Shown: one piece after another, positions 25,336 to 33,168 of the stretch
How positions within the stretch are numbered: position 1 is the first letter of the stretch
How the letters are laid out: each line of letters begins with the position of its first letter
NCBI GenBank assembly: GCA_028876365.1
Contig: JAGWRZ010000052.1
Coordinates: 1 to 46,813 of the forward strand
Direction of reading: 5' to 3'
Origin: Acidobacteriota bacterium
Lineage (GTDB): Bacteria > Actinomycetota > Thermoleophilia > Gaiellales > Gaiellaceae
DNA length: 46,813 nt
The notes under the pieces: generated by a model
What the model was told of the DNA's origin: nothing
The model's database searches: none
What the model saw: only the letters and a program-made list of their open reading frames with translations
Translations under genes and position numbers: made by a program

Positions 25336-26414
25336 TCGGAAGCCGCCGATTCCATGATCAGGTACATCGCGTGCGACCAGAGGAGCGGGGTGGCGACCGC
25401 CCCCCACTGAGCGACCCACGGGGCGACCATCTCTGGCGCTTGCACGTGGTCGGACACCTGCTCCGGCAGGTCGCCATTGGTGTGCGCCTGCGAACGCACC
25501 CAGTCCCGAATCGGCCCCACTGCGTCGTCGTTGCCGCGCACCGCTTCGTACCACCCGAGCGAGCAGGCGAGCAGGATCCATTCCCCGCCGCCGTAGTAGG
25601 TGTCGCCGCAATACCGGTAGACCCCGCCGCCGGGCCGGTAGAGGTGGTGGCGAACTGCCTCGACCGTCGCCTCGAGACGGGAGTCGTCGAGCGGAAGCAC
25701 GGCGAATGGAACGCCCAACCAGAGGAGGCTTCCGTCGACGCGCTCGTCGGCTGCCCCCCGCATGAAGCGACCCTCGCGGACGAACCGGCCGAGGAGGCGC
25801 GCGCGGACGGCATCGGCCTCGTTCACCCATCGTGGCTCGTCGAGAAGGCGTGCAGCAGCCTCGAGACCGGCAATGGCGGCGCCCAGTGTCGAGGCGTGCT
25901 CCCCGCCGTCGAACTCCTCCCAGCAGCTGAACGACATCAGCGGCGCGGTTGCACGGACATACTCCGCGACGAGCTCGATCGTCGGGCGACTCGCGACTGC
26001 CGCCGGGCCGCCGATGTGCTCGGCGAGCGCCCAGAGCCACATGCCGTAGCCGTCGACCTGGAAGTTCGGCCAAGGCTCGTCGTCCGGCTGTTCGAGCGCG
26101 CCGTCGAGTGTGTAGCGCGCAGGAGGCATCTCCTCAGGAGGCGGAGGATCGCCGTCCCCGATCCTGGCGATTGCGTGCTCGATCATCGGACGGTGCTCCT
26201 CGATGCTGCGCCCTACCCATGCATGGAACGCAGTGCCGGCTTCCGTCTCGCCGCAGAGGTCGAGGGCGTGCGCGCAGAACGCTCCGTCGCGCAGCCAGGC
26301 GTAGCGGTACGTAGGGAAGTTGGGGCTGGCGACGAACGCGCCGCTCGCCGCCTGCCCCTGCTTCAGCACCTCGAGGCTGCGCGGAACGAGGATGTCGTCG
26401 GTCGCGATCGCCAT
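25332..26414 (-). CDS. Glycoside hydrolase family 15-like glucosidase
   Basis: 360 aa, an (alpha/alpha)6-barrel pattern of paired Ala/Leu-rich helices. YRYAWLRDGAFCAHALDL is the substrate-binding R-D segment of bacterial GH15 enzymes. SCWEEFDGGEHAST carries the WEE general-acid region, and YYGGGEWILLACSLGWYEA carries the catalytic-base Glu near the end. It lacks both a signal peptide and the N-terminal beta-sandwich of secreted glucoamylases and glucodextranases. It would trim glucose from the non-reducing ends of short alpha-glucans in the cytoplasm. The ATG at 26414 overlaps the permease stop by one base. Confidence 0.8.
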   Translation of the reverse strand: MAIATDDILVPRSLEVLKQGQAASGAFVASPNFPTYRYAWLRDGAFCAHALDLCGETEAGTAFHAWVGRSIEEHRPMIEHAIARIGDGDPPPPEEMPPARYTLDGALEQPDDEPWPNFQVDGYGMWLWALAEHIGGPAAVASRPTIELVAEYVRATAPLMSFSCWEEFDGGEHASTLGAAIAGLEAAARLLDEPRWVNEADAVRARLLGRFVREGRFMRGAADERVDGSLLWLGVPFAVLPLDDSRLEATVEAVRHHLYRPGGGVYRYCGDTYYGGGEWILLACSLGWYEAVRGNDDAVGPIRDWVRSQAHTNGDLPEQVSDHVQAPEMVAPWVAQWGAVATPLLWSHAMYLIMESAASE

Positions 26415-27259
26415 CAGGCTTTCACCGCCCCAGTGGCGATACCGGAGACGAACTGCCGCTGGAAGACGGCGAAGATCGCGATGACGGGGCCGATTGCAAT
26501 TGCGGACGCGGCGAAGACGAGCCCCCAACTCGTCGAGTGCTGGCCCTGGAAGAGCGCGATCCCGATCGGAAGCGTGTACTTGCTCGGATCGTTGATGATC
26601 GTCAAGGCCCACGTGAACTCGTCCCAGCTGGCGAGGAACGTGAAGATCGCGACGACAGCCAGCGCCGGCCGCGAGAGGGGAAGAACGAGACGCCAGAACC
26701 GCGTCCACGGGCCGCCGCCGTCGACGACCATCGCCTCGTCGAGCTCGTGCGGGAGATCCTGGAAGAAGCTTCGAAGGAGAAAGGTGTTCAACGCGAGGTT
26801 CCCGCCGGTGTAGAAGACGACGAGACCCCAGAGCGAGTTGAGGAGGAGCAGCTTCTTCGCGAGGAGAAACTGCGGGATGAGCATCATCATTCCGGGCACC
26901 ATCAGCCCGATGAGAATCAGCCCGAAGGCGACCGTGCGGCCGGGGAAGCGGAAGCGCGCAAGCGCATAGGCCATCATCGCGGAGAGCAACACGGCCGCAA
27001 CCGTAGTGACCACTGCGACCCAGAGCGAGTTGAAGAAGTAGTGACCGAACTGGTTCGACGTCCACGCGTCGGTGTAGTTCGTCGTGGTCGGGTGGTGTGG
27101 GAAGAACTGCGGCGGGATCTCGAGGACGAGCGCGTTCGGCTTGAACGACGTCGCGAGCATGTACACGAAGGGCAGCATCATCACGACGGCTCCGAAACTC
27201 AGCACCGTGAGTCGCCCGCCGAGCACCAGGCGGGTGCGGCGGCGACTGCCGACGACCAT
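26414..27259 (-). CDS. Carbohydrate ABC transporter permease, MalG-like
   Basis: 281 aa with six membrane helices. The EAA motif region DEAMVVDGGGPWTRFWRLVLPLSRPAL lies near residue 185, and the protein ends in the family's FQRQFVSGIATGAVKA tail. The ATG at 27259 gives TGATG coupling with the previous permease. It pairs with the MalF-like protein to form the membrane channel for the imported oligosaccharide. Confidence 0.93.
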   Translation of the reverse strand: MVVGSRRRTRLVLGGRLTVLSFGAVVMMLPFVYMLATSFKPNALVLEIPPQFFPHHPTTTNYTDAWTSNQFGHYFFNSLWVAVVTTVAAVLLSAMMAYALARFRFPGRTVAFGLILIGLMVPGMMMLIPQFLLAKKLLLLNSLWGLVVFYTGGNLALNTFLLRSFFQDLPHELDEAMVVDGGGPWTRFWRLVLPLSRPALAVVAIFTFLASWDEFTWALTIINDPSKYTLPIGIALFQGQHSTSWGLVFAASAIAIGPVIAIFAVFQRQFVSGIATGAVKA

Positions 27260-28233
27260 CACGAGCGGGCCTCCGAAGGTCGCCGAAAGAGCCGGAGCTG
27301 GCCGACCGCGAAGACGAACACGATCAGGGTGAGGATGAAACTGAGTGCCGAGCCGTATCCGAAGTCGAGATACGAGAAGGCCCAGCGATACATGTAGGTG
27401 AGAATCACTTGGGTCTCGTCGAGCGGGCCGCCCTGCGTCATCAGGAAAACCGAGATGAAGACGTTGAAGCTGCCGATCACGAGCATGACCGTCACGAAGG
27501 CGATCACGGGTCTGATCGCGGAGAGAGAAACGGCGCGAAACCGGGCCCAGGCCTTCGCCCCGTCGACGGCCGCAGCCTCTTTCAGCTCGACCGGAACTCC
27601 TTGCAGCGCGGCGAGAAAGATCACCATCGCCCAGCCGACGCCTTTCCAGATGCCGAGGATGCTGAGGGCGAGCATCGCCGTCCAGCGCGAACCGAGCCAG
27701 TCGATGTTGTGGCCGACCACGTGCAGGTTGTCGTGGATGATCCAGTTGATCAGGCCCCCGTCGGTGATGAACAGGTACTGGAAGAGCAACGAGACGACGA
27801 CCCAGCTCGTAACCACCGGGATGTAGAAGAGCGTGCGGAACAGTCCGCGACCCGGCAGCCATGCGTCGAGCAGGACCGCCGCGGCAAGGCCGAGGATGAT
27901 CTGTCCGGGCACCGTCACGGCCATGTAGAAGCCCGTGTTCTCGAGGGCGCGCCAGAAGATTGGATCGTGGATCGCCCGGTTGTAGTTGTGCAAGCCGAGG
28001 AACCGACTGGCCTGGCCGGGCACGAGCGACCAGTTGTACAGACTGATCTGGAATGCCCTCGCGATCGGATACAGGATGACGAGCGCAAAGAGGAGGAACC
28101 CCGGGGCCAGGAAGAGATAGGCCGCGGTGACCTCCTTGCGGCGCCGAACGTTCGTCGTGCGGAACCTCGGGCGCAGCGCACTCACGCTGCGCCCGAGAGT
28201 ATCCGTCGTCGAGCTATTTGAGGAGACCGTCAA
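27259..28233 (-). CDS. Carbohydrate ABC transporter permease, MalF-like
   Basis: 324 aa if read from the TTG at 28233, which lies 20 bases inside the binding-protein gene. A GTG at 28185, giving (M)SALRPRF, is an alternative and sits on the edge of the hairpin loop. Neither has a good ribosome site. Six helices start with KEVTAAYLFLAPGFLLFAL. The EAA region is KEAAAVDGAKAWARFRAVSLSAI. The TQGGPLDETQVILTYMYRWAF segment is typical of sugar permeases. It forms the channel with the MalG-like partner. Confidence 0.9.
   Translation of the reverse strand: MTVSSNSSTTDTLGRSVSALRPRFRTTNVRRRKEVTAAYLFLAPGFLLFALVILYPIARAFQISLYNWSLVPGQASRFLGLHNYNRAIHDPIFWRALENTGFYMAVTVPGQIILGLAAAVLLDAWLPGRGLFRTLFYIPVVTSWVVVSLLFQYLFITDGGLINWIIHDNLHVVGHNIDWLGSRWTAMLALSILGIWKGVGWAMVIFLAALQGVPVELKEAAAVDGAKAWARFRAVSLSAIRPVIAFVTVMLVIGSFNVFISVFLMTQGGPLDETQVILTYMYRWAFSYLDFGYGSALSFILTLIVFVFAVGQLRLFRRPSEARS
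28166..28197 (-). promoter_or_regulatory. Perfect intercistronic stem-loop after the sugar-binding protein gene
   Basis: CTCGGGCGCAGCG (28166-28178) and CGCTGCGCCCGAG (28185-28197) are exact reverse complements around a six-base loop. It starts 16 bases after the binding-protein stop on the minus strand. The candidate GTG start of the MalF-like gene (28185) lies at the loop edge, so folding could also limit permease translation. Confidence 0.6.
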
Positions 28234-29467
28234 TCTGCTGCGCTGCGTCGGTCAGCGCCTGCTGGGCGGACTCGGATCCCTGGAAAGCCTTCGCGACGTC
28301 CGTCGTGATGACCTGGTCGATCTGCGTCCACTTCGGGGTGGGCGTCCTCGGCCGCGCCGTCGCCAGTTGCTTCACGTACGTCGCGTAGTACGGATGTACG
28401 CGGGTGAGCCACTTCGCGGACGACTTGAGCACGGGCATTTGTCCTGCCAGCGCCATCTGCGCCTGCGTCCCATAGCCGAGCATGTACCGCAGGAACGTCA
28501 GCGCAGCCGACTTGTTCTTCGAGGCGCTCGTCATCACGATGTCCTCGCCGCCGACAACGCTGACCGACCCGCCGGGCCCCGCCGGAACGAGGCTCCCCGT
28601 GATCTGAGTCTTCGGATAGGCCGCGCTGAAGATCGCGTCCATCCACGGACCGTCCAGAGTGCCGACGTACTTGTTCTGGTTGATGCCGTCGTAGGTCCCG
28701 AGTCCCGCGTTCGAATTGATGATGATCCCCGGCATCTCGCCGGCCTTATAGAGGTCGACGAGCATTTGGATCGCGGCGACGCTTTTCGGGCCGTTGAGAT
28801 AGCCGGTCGCCTTCGTGTAGGTCGAATTGGTGATGGTGCCCCCGTTCGACCAGATCCACGGGCAGACATTCCAGCAACTGGTCCCGCTCTCCGCGTACAG
28901 GTCGTAACCCTTCGCCTTTGCCTGGGCCGAGAGGGACACGAGTTGCGCGAACGTCCTCGGAGGCCCGCTCGCCCCGATCGCGCTGAGAGCCGCCGGGTTG
29001 TAGTTGAAGATGCGAGTGTTCGTGTCGAGGGGAAGCCCGTAGTAATGGCCCCTCCAGTAGTTCGTCGCGAGCGGGCCGGGGAAGACGCGCGACGCGTACT
29101 TCTTGAAGTCCGGCATCGCCTTGTCGAGCGGCGCGAGCACACCGAGGTTCGCAAGCTCCGGGACCCAGATGATGTCGGAGCGAACGAGATCCGGAAGCTG
29201 TCCGCCGGCGACGCCGGTGATGAGCTTCTGATGGAGATCGTTGTAGGGAATGGTGACGTCTTTGACGACGATCCCGGGATGCGTCTTCTCGAAGCCCGGG
29301 ATGACGACGCTCTCGAGCGTCTTCACCTCACCGCCACCAGCGCTGTAAGCGTCCCAGAACGTGACGGTGGTTGTGTGCGCACGGTCGACGTGCGCTGACG
29401 CCGTCGCTGCCGTTACCGCCACTGCGGCGCCGACACACGCGAAGGCTATGACCCGACGGACACGCAT
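28214..29467 (-). CDS. Sugar ABC transporter substrate-binding protein
   Basis: 417 aa from the ATG at 29467, with GGAGGGA upstream. A Sec-type leader (MRVRRVIAFACVGAAVAVTA) is followed by TTTVTFWDAYSAGGGEVKTLESVVIPGFEKTHPGI, the usual opening of family-1 binding proteins, then VRSDIIWVPELANLGVL and SWVWSNGG-like central parts (CPWIWSNGG). There is no lipobox Cys after the leader, so anchoring is unclear. With the enzymes encoded downstream, linear or cyclic alpha-1,6-glucooligosaccharides are the most likely ligand (inference). It is placed directly after the ROK regulator gene. Confidence 0.9.
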   Translation of the reverse strand: MRVRRVIAFACVGAAVAVTAATASAHVDRAHTTTVTFWDAYSAGGGEVKTLESVVIPGFEKTHPGIVVKDVTIPYNDLHQKLITGVAGGQLPDLVRSDIIWVPELANLGVLAPLDKAMPDFKKYASRVFPGPLATNYWRGHYYGLPLDTNTRIFNYNPAALSAIGASGPPRTFAQLVSLSAQAKAKGYDLYAESGTSCWNVCPWIWSNGGTITNSTYTKATGYLNGPKSVAAIQMLVDLYKAGEMPGIIINSNAGLGTYDGINQNKYVGTLDGPWMDAIFSAAYPKTQITGSLVPAGPGGSVSVVGGEDIVMTSASKNKSAALTFLRYMLGYGTQAQMALAGQMPVLKSSAKWLTRVHPYYATYVKQLATARPRTPTPKWTQIDQVITTDVAKAFQGSESAQQALTDAAQQIDGLLK

Positions 29468-29506
29468 GGTGTTGCTCCCTCCTTGGCGCGAAGAACGAAG
29501 ACACAC

Positions 29507-29526
29507 GCCCGCGCCAGCCCGCGGGC
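29507..29526 (-). promoter_or_regulatory. Hairpin between the ROK regulator and the binding protein
   Basis: GCCCGCG (29507-29513) and CGCGGGC (29520-29526) pair around a six-base loop, 15 bases after the regulator's stop and ahead of the binding-protein ribosome site. Could be a partial terminator or a processing site that separates regulator from transporter expression. Confidence 0.4.
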
Positions 29527-29541
29527 AAGCCGTTCGACGAC

Positions 29542-30801
29542 TCAGGCGACCACCCCCACCCCGCCCGGCTCAGCGAGAAGCAAGGCGCGTATCGAGTTGT
29601 CTGCCTGCCGCTCGTCGTGCGGCGTGAATGTCGCCCGGAGGACGAGCGCCGCTGCTCCGACGGCCCACTTCAGGTCGTCCCACGGGTCGACCTCGACGGC
29701 GACCGCGTTCAACGGAGGGAAGATGTGGTCGCGGAGCGTTCGGTCGAAGTCCTCGGCGATGTGCATCCATCCCTGGATCCCCTCGCCGCTGATCAGCACG
29801 AGCTCGGGACTGAGGATGTTCACGAGCCCGCCCACGGCTCGGCCGAGGACAGCGCCGGAGCGCGCGAAGATCTCCCTCGCCTTCGGGTCGCCCGAGTCCG
29901 CGAGAGCACGGAGTTTCCGGATTCCCTGCCGCTGCGTGATGAGCCCGAGCGTGCGAGCCTGTGCGACGAGCGCCGGGTCGGCGACGACAGCTTCGAGACA
30001 TCCATGCTTGCCGCACGAGCAACGGGGGCCGTCGTCGACGGCGGAAACGTGGCCGAACTCGCCTGCACCGCCTCCGTATCCGTGGTAGATATCGCCGCCA
30101 ACGACGATTCCAAGGCCGACGCCGAGGCCGATCGTGACGGTGATGAAGTTCTCGACCTCGCGACAGCGCCCGTAGAGCCGCTCCGAAACGGCGAGCGTAT
30201 TCACGTCGTTGTCCATGACAACCGGGACGCCGAGCCGCGCCTGGAGTAGATTGCTGAGCGGCACCTCCTGCCATCCGAGCAGCGGCGAGCTCACCGTGCC
30301 GCGCCCTACGTCGACGACGCCGGGCATGCCGAGGCCGACGCCGAGCAGCTGCCCGTGAGACGCGGCTGAACCAATCCAGGATTCGAGCACGTCGGCGAGC
30401 CGTTCGACCGAGTCTTCCTTCGTCGCGTCGAACCTGACCTCGAAGCGTTCGAGGATGTCGGCATCGAGGTCGACGAGGACGCCTACGAGATGATCGGGCG
30501 CGATCTTCACGCCGAACGCCGTTGCCGCGCCACCGACGAGCTCGAGGAGAACGGCGGGTCTGCCGCCTCTCGACGGCGCGTGGTCGGCGACGCGGACGAC
30601 GCCGCGCTCGAGCAGCTCGCGCGTGAGCGACGTCACGGTCGCAGGGCTGAGACCGAGCGCCTGCGCGATGTGCGTTCGGGCGATCGGCCCGGATGCGCCG
30701 ATGAGGCGGAGCACGGCGATCCGGTTCAGATCTCGCGAGAGCCCCGCCGAACCGGTCCGAAAGGCTGCGCCCCGGCCCGCGTCCCCCGCTGAACTCGACA
30801 T
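29542..30801 (-). CDS. ROK-family transcriptional repressor
   Basis: 419 aa. An N-terminal winged helix (residues about 25-85) contains the helix-turn-helix GPIARTHIAQALGLSPATVT. The ROK domain follows, with ATP-like motif GVGLGMPGVVD, DNDVNTLAVSERLYG, the ROK signature around YHGYGGGAGEFGHV, and the zinc motif CSCGKHGCLEA. ROK repressors of the NagC/XylR group sense sugars or sugar phosphates. As first gene of the operon it probably represses its own promoter and so the whole glucan locus. The ATG at 30801 is preceded by TAGACT with seven bases between, so the mRNA is likely leaderless. Confidence 0.9.
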   Translation of the reverse strand: MSSSAGDAGRGAAFRTGSAGLSRDLNRIAVLRLIGASGPIARTHIAQALGLSPATVTSLTRELLERGVVRVADHAPSRGGRPAVLLELVGGAATAFGVKIAPDHLVGVLVDLDADILERFEVRFDATKEDSVERLADVLESWIGSAASHGQLLGVGLGMPGVVDVGRGTVSSPLLGWQEVPLSNLLQARLGVPVVMDNDVNTLAVSERLYGRCREVENFITVTIGLGVGLGIVVGGDIYHGYGGGAGEFGHVSAVDDGPRCSCGKHGCLEAVVADPALVAQARTLGLITQRQGIRKLRALADSGDPKAREIFARSGAVLGRAVGGLVNILSPELVLISGEGIQGWMHIAEDFDRTLRDHIFPPLNAVAVEVDPWDDLKWAVGAAALVLRATFTPHDERQADNSIRALLLAEPGGVGVVA

Positions 30802-30858
30802 CGTTCAGAGTCTAAATTTATTTCGCAGCAAAAGTCAAGACATGTACGTTTCCGGCGT
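30802..30858. promoter_or_regulatory. Divergent promoter region: ROK/glucan operon and small PF13769-like gene
   Basis: Minus strand: TTGACT (plus 30833-30838), an 18-base spacer, then TAGACT (plus 30809-30814), seven bases before the ATG at 30801. The spacer is unusually A/T-rich (30814-30833, with AAATTTATTT and AAAA), a plausible ROK operator. Plus strand: TACGTT (30845-30850) lies eight bases before the ATG at 30859. Confidence 0.5.
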
Positions 30859-31086
30859 ATGGCGACGGTCCAGATCCTCTACTGGCAGGACGTCCCGTCG
30901 ATGGTGAAGGCGCCCGACGGCGCGAAGCGGCAGCTCCCGGACTGGTTCCAGCAGGAGATCGACCGCCGCGCGATGGAGCAGGGGCTCGCCGGCAGCGACG
31001 CCTACCTCGAGCAATGGCACTGGGCGGAGGTCGAGGGCACCCTCGACGAGGTCGTCGAGGCGCTCGAGCGTCAGGCGCCGCGGTAG
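30859..31086 (+). CDS. Small conserved protein of the 'virulence factor' family (PF13769-like)
   Basis: 75 aa: MATVQILYWQDVPSMVKA opens it, with DWFQQEIDRRAMEQGLAGSDAYLEQWHW in the middle. The YWQxIPS start and the DRxAM...SDxYLxxW pattern match what I remember of a short actinobacterial/proteobacterial family named 'virulence factor', whose function is not established. Soluble, without signal or metal motif. Divergent from the ROK gene; its 3' end overlaps the convergent TetR gene by 16 bases. Family recall not checked by search. Confidence 0.65.
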   Translation: MATVQILYWQDVPSMVKAPDGAKRQLPDWFQQEIDRRAMEQGLAGSDAYLEQWHWAEVEGTLDEVVEALERQAPR

Positions 31087-31634
31087 CGCAGGCCGTCGAG
31101 GACGAGCTGGAGCATCTTCTGCTTCTGCTCCGCGTCTGCGTTCGGCGCGACCGCGATCTGGCTCACCATCCTGCCCACGTCCAAGAACTCGACGTCGTCG
31201 CGGACGACGCCGGCTGCCTGCGCGCGTGAGATGAGCTCGGCGCCCGCCCGTGCGAGCGCGGTGCGGCAGCGCACGAGCACGTCCGAGTCCGGGGCGGCCT
31301 CGAGGAGCGCGTCCATGAGCGCGCGCTTGGTCGCCGCAAAGCCGACGTACTGGTGGAACCACTCCGAGAGCGCGTCCCACGGATCGCGGTCGGAGAGCTC
31401 GTCCGCGGCGCGCGCCATCGCGTCCACCTCGTCCGCGTAGACGGCCTCGAGCAGCGCCTGCCGCGTCGGGAAGTGGCGGTAGAGCGTGCCGATGCCGACG
31501 CCGGCGCGCTCGGCGACGCTCTCGAGCGCGGTCTCGTTCCCCGTCTCGGTGAACGCCGCCCGCGCGGCGGCGACGAGCTTTGCGTAGTTGCGGCGGGCAT
31601 CTGCCCGCATCGGGCGCTGTGCGATCTCGGTCAT
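31071..31634 (-). CDS. TetR-family transcriptional repressor
   Basis: 187 aa from the ATG at 31634; a TTG at 31646 would lie on the opposite strand's -35. The TetR helix-turn-helix occupies residues 15-60 (LESVAERAGVGIGTLYRHFPTRQALLEAVY). The C-terminal domain resembles the SACE_7040-type ligand domain (LRYRGA end). It is divergent from an efflux pump gene, and three CGGAGGnnnCCTCCG-like palindromes stand between them, so it very probably represses both itself and the pump. The inducer is unknown. Confidence 0.92.
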   Translation of the reverse strand: MTEIAQRPMRADARRNYAKLVAAARAAFTETGNETALESVAERAGVGIGTLYRHFPTRQALLEAVYADEVDAMARAADELSDRDPWDALSEWFHQYVGFAATKRALMDALLEAAPDSDVLVRCRTALARAGAELISRAQAAGVVRDDVEFLDVGRMVSQIAVAPNADAEQKQKMLQLVLDGLRYRGA

Positions 31635-31639
31635 CGGAT

Positions 31640-31668
31640 TTGACAAGCGGAGGGTTCCTCCGTATATT
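31640..31668 (+). promoter_or_regulatory. Consensus promoter of the MFS efflux gene
   Basis: TTGACA (31640-31645), exactly 17 bases, then TATATT (31663-31668): a near-perfect sigma-70-type promoter on the plus strand. Its spacer holds the first operator palindrome, ideal for TetR repression. Confidence 0.8.
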
Positions 31669-31707
31669 ACCGGAGGTTGCCTCCGGATGTTGTGGAGGCG
31701 CCCTCCA
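31648..31707. promoter_or_regulatory. Three tandem TetR operator palindromes
   Basis: CGGAGG-GTT-CCTCCG (31648-31662), CGGAGG-TTG-CCTCCG (31671-31685, extended by one pair on each side) and TGGAGG-CGC-CCTCCA (31693-31707). Centres are 23 and 22 bases apart, about two helical turns, so dimers would sit on one DNA face. Site 1 fills the spacer of the pump promoter. Site 2 fills the 17 bases upstream of TAATAT on the minus strand, the likely -10 of tetR. Confidence 0.75.
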
Positions 31708-31731
31708 TTTTAGCGCATCGAAAGGAGGCCG

Positions 31732-33168
31732 ATGACCGGCCCCACGAGTCGCCTGCTCGCAGTGATCCTCGGCAGCTACCTGATGATCGTGCTCGACGTC
31801 TCGATCGTCATCAACGCCCTCCCCCGCATCCATTCGGCCCTGGGCTTCTCCGCGACCGGGCTGTCGTGGGTCCAGAACGCGTACACCCTCACCTTCGGCG
31901 GCCTGCTCCTGCTCGGCGCGCGCGCCGGCGACATCCTCGGCCGCCGCCGCATGTTCGTCCTCGGCATCGCGATCTTCAGCGCCGCCTCGCTCGCCGGCGG
32001 GCTCGCGCAGTCGGCCGCCTGGCTTCTCACCGCGCGCGCAGTGCAGGGCGTCGGCGCCGCGATCGCCGCGCCGTCGACGCTCTCGCTCCTGATGACGAGC
32101 TTCCCCGAGGGGCGTGCGCGGAACCGCGCGATCGCGTACTACGCGGCGGTCGCGAGCGGCGGCGGCAGCGTCGGCCTCGTCCTCGGCGGCGTCCTCACGA
32201 GCTTTGCCTCGTGGCGCTTCGGCCTCTTCGTCAACGTGCCGGTCGGCGCCCTGCTCGTCTTCGCCGCGCCGCGCGTGCTGCAGGAGAGCGAACGGCGCAC
32301 CGGCCACTTCGATCTCGCGGGCGCGCTCACGTCGACGGCGGGAATGTCGGCCATCGTCTACGGGATCGTCCGCGCGGGCAGTGCCGGCTGGAGCGACGCC
32401 GTCACCCTCGCCTCCCTCGCCGCAGGCGCTCTCCTCGTCGCGCTCTTCGTCGCGAACGAGCGGCGCGCGGCGCAGCCGATCACGCCGCTGCGCCTGTTCG
32501 CGAGCCGCGAGCGCGTGGGAGCCTACGCCGCGCGCATCTTCTTCGTCGGAGCCATGTTCGGCGTGTTCTTCTTCGTCACGCAGTATCTGCAGAGCGTGCT
32601 CGGCTTCAGCCCGGTCGAGGCCGGCGTCGCGTTCCTCCCGCTCACGCTGACGCTCTTCGCGACGACGCAGTTCGTCCCCGGTCTCGTCGCACGCTTCGGC
32701 AACACGCGCGTGCTCGCACTCGGGATCGCGACCGCGCTCGCCGGGCTCGCGTGGCTCAGCCGGATCGGCGCGGGCACCTCCTACCTCACCGGGCTCGCCA
32801 TCCCGATGCTCGTGCTCGGCGCCGGCGCGGCATGCGCCTTCACGCCGCTGACGTCCGCGGGCGTCGCGGGAGTGGCGCCCGAGGACGCCGGCGCGGCCTC
32901 CGGGCTCGTCAACGTCGCGCACCAGCTCGGCGGGTCCCTGGGGCTCGGCGTCCTCGTCACCGTCTTCGCGTCGGCGTCGCCGAAGACGGACGGGCTGGCC
33001 CACGCGTTCTCGACGTCGCTGACCGTCGGCGCCGGCATGCTGGCGGCTGCCCTCGCGATCGTCGTCGCGACGGGGTATCGTCGCCGCGCATCCGCGTCGA
33101 TCGCGTCATTACCGTCGTCGGCTGCCACGCCGGCGGAGAGGTCGGAAACGTCGTCGTTGGCGGCGTGA
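31732..33168 (+). CDS. DHA2-family MFS drug efflux transporter (EmrB/QacA type)
   Basis: 478 aa, 14 predicted helices. Motifs: LDVSIVINALPRIHSALGF (helix 1 motif D1), GARAGDILGRRRMF (motif A) and GAAIAAPSTLSLLMTSFPEGRARNRAIAYY (motif B/C region). GGAGG lies four bases before the ATG. It expels hydrophobic toxic compounds by proton antiport and is controlled by the divergent TetR gene. The last 30 residues (RRRASASIASLPSSAATPAERSETSSLAA, positions about 450-478) are low-complexity and lie over the start of the racemase gene in another frame. The true pump may end earlier and a frameshift may exist at the junction. Confidence 0.9.
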   Translation: MTGPTSRLLAVILGSYLMIVLDVSIVINALPRIHSALGFSATGLSWVQNAYTLTFGGLLLLGARAGDILGRRRMFVLGIAIFSAASLAGGLAQSAAWLLTARAVQGVGAAIAAPSTLSLLMTSFPEGRARNRAIAYYAAVASGGGSVGLVLGGVLTSFASWRFGLFVNVPVGALLVFAAPRVLQESERRTGHFDLAGALTSTAGMSAIVYGIVRAGSAGWSDAVTLASLAAGALLVALFVANERRAAQPITPLRLFASRERVGAYAARIFFVGAMFGVFFFVTQYLQSVLGFSPVEAGVAFLPLTLTLFATTQFVPGLVARFGNTRVLALGIATALAGLAWLSRIGAGTSYLTGLAIPMLVLGAGAACAFTPLTSAGVAGVAPEDAGAASGLVNVAHQLGGSLGLGVLVTVFASASPKTDGLAHAFSTSLTVGAGMLAAALAIVVATGYRRRASASIASLPSSAATPAERSETSSLAA

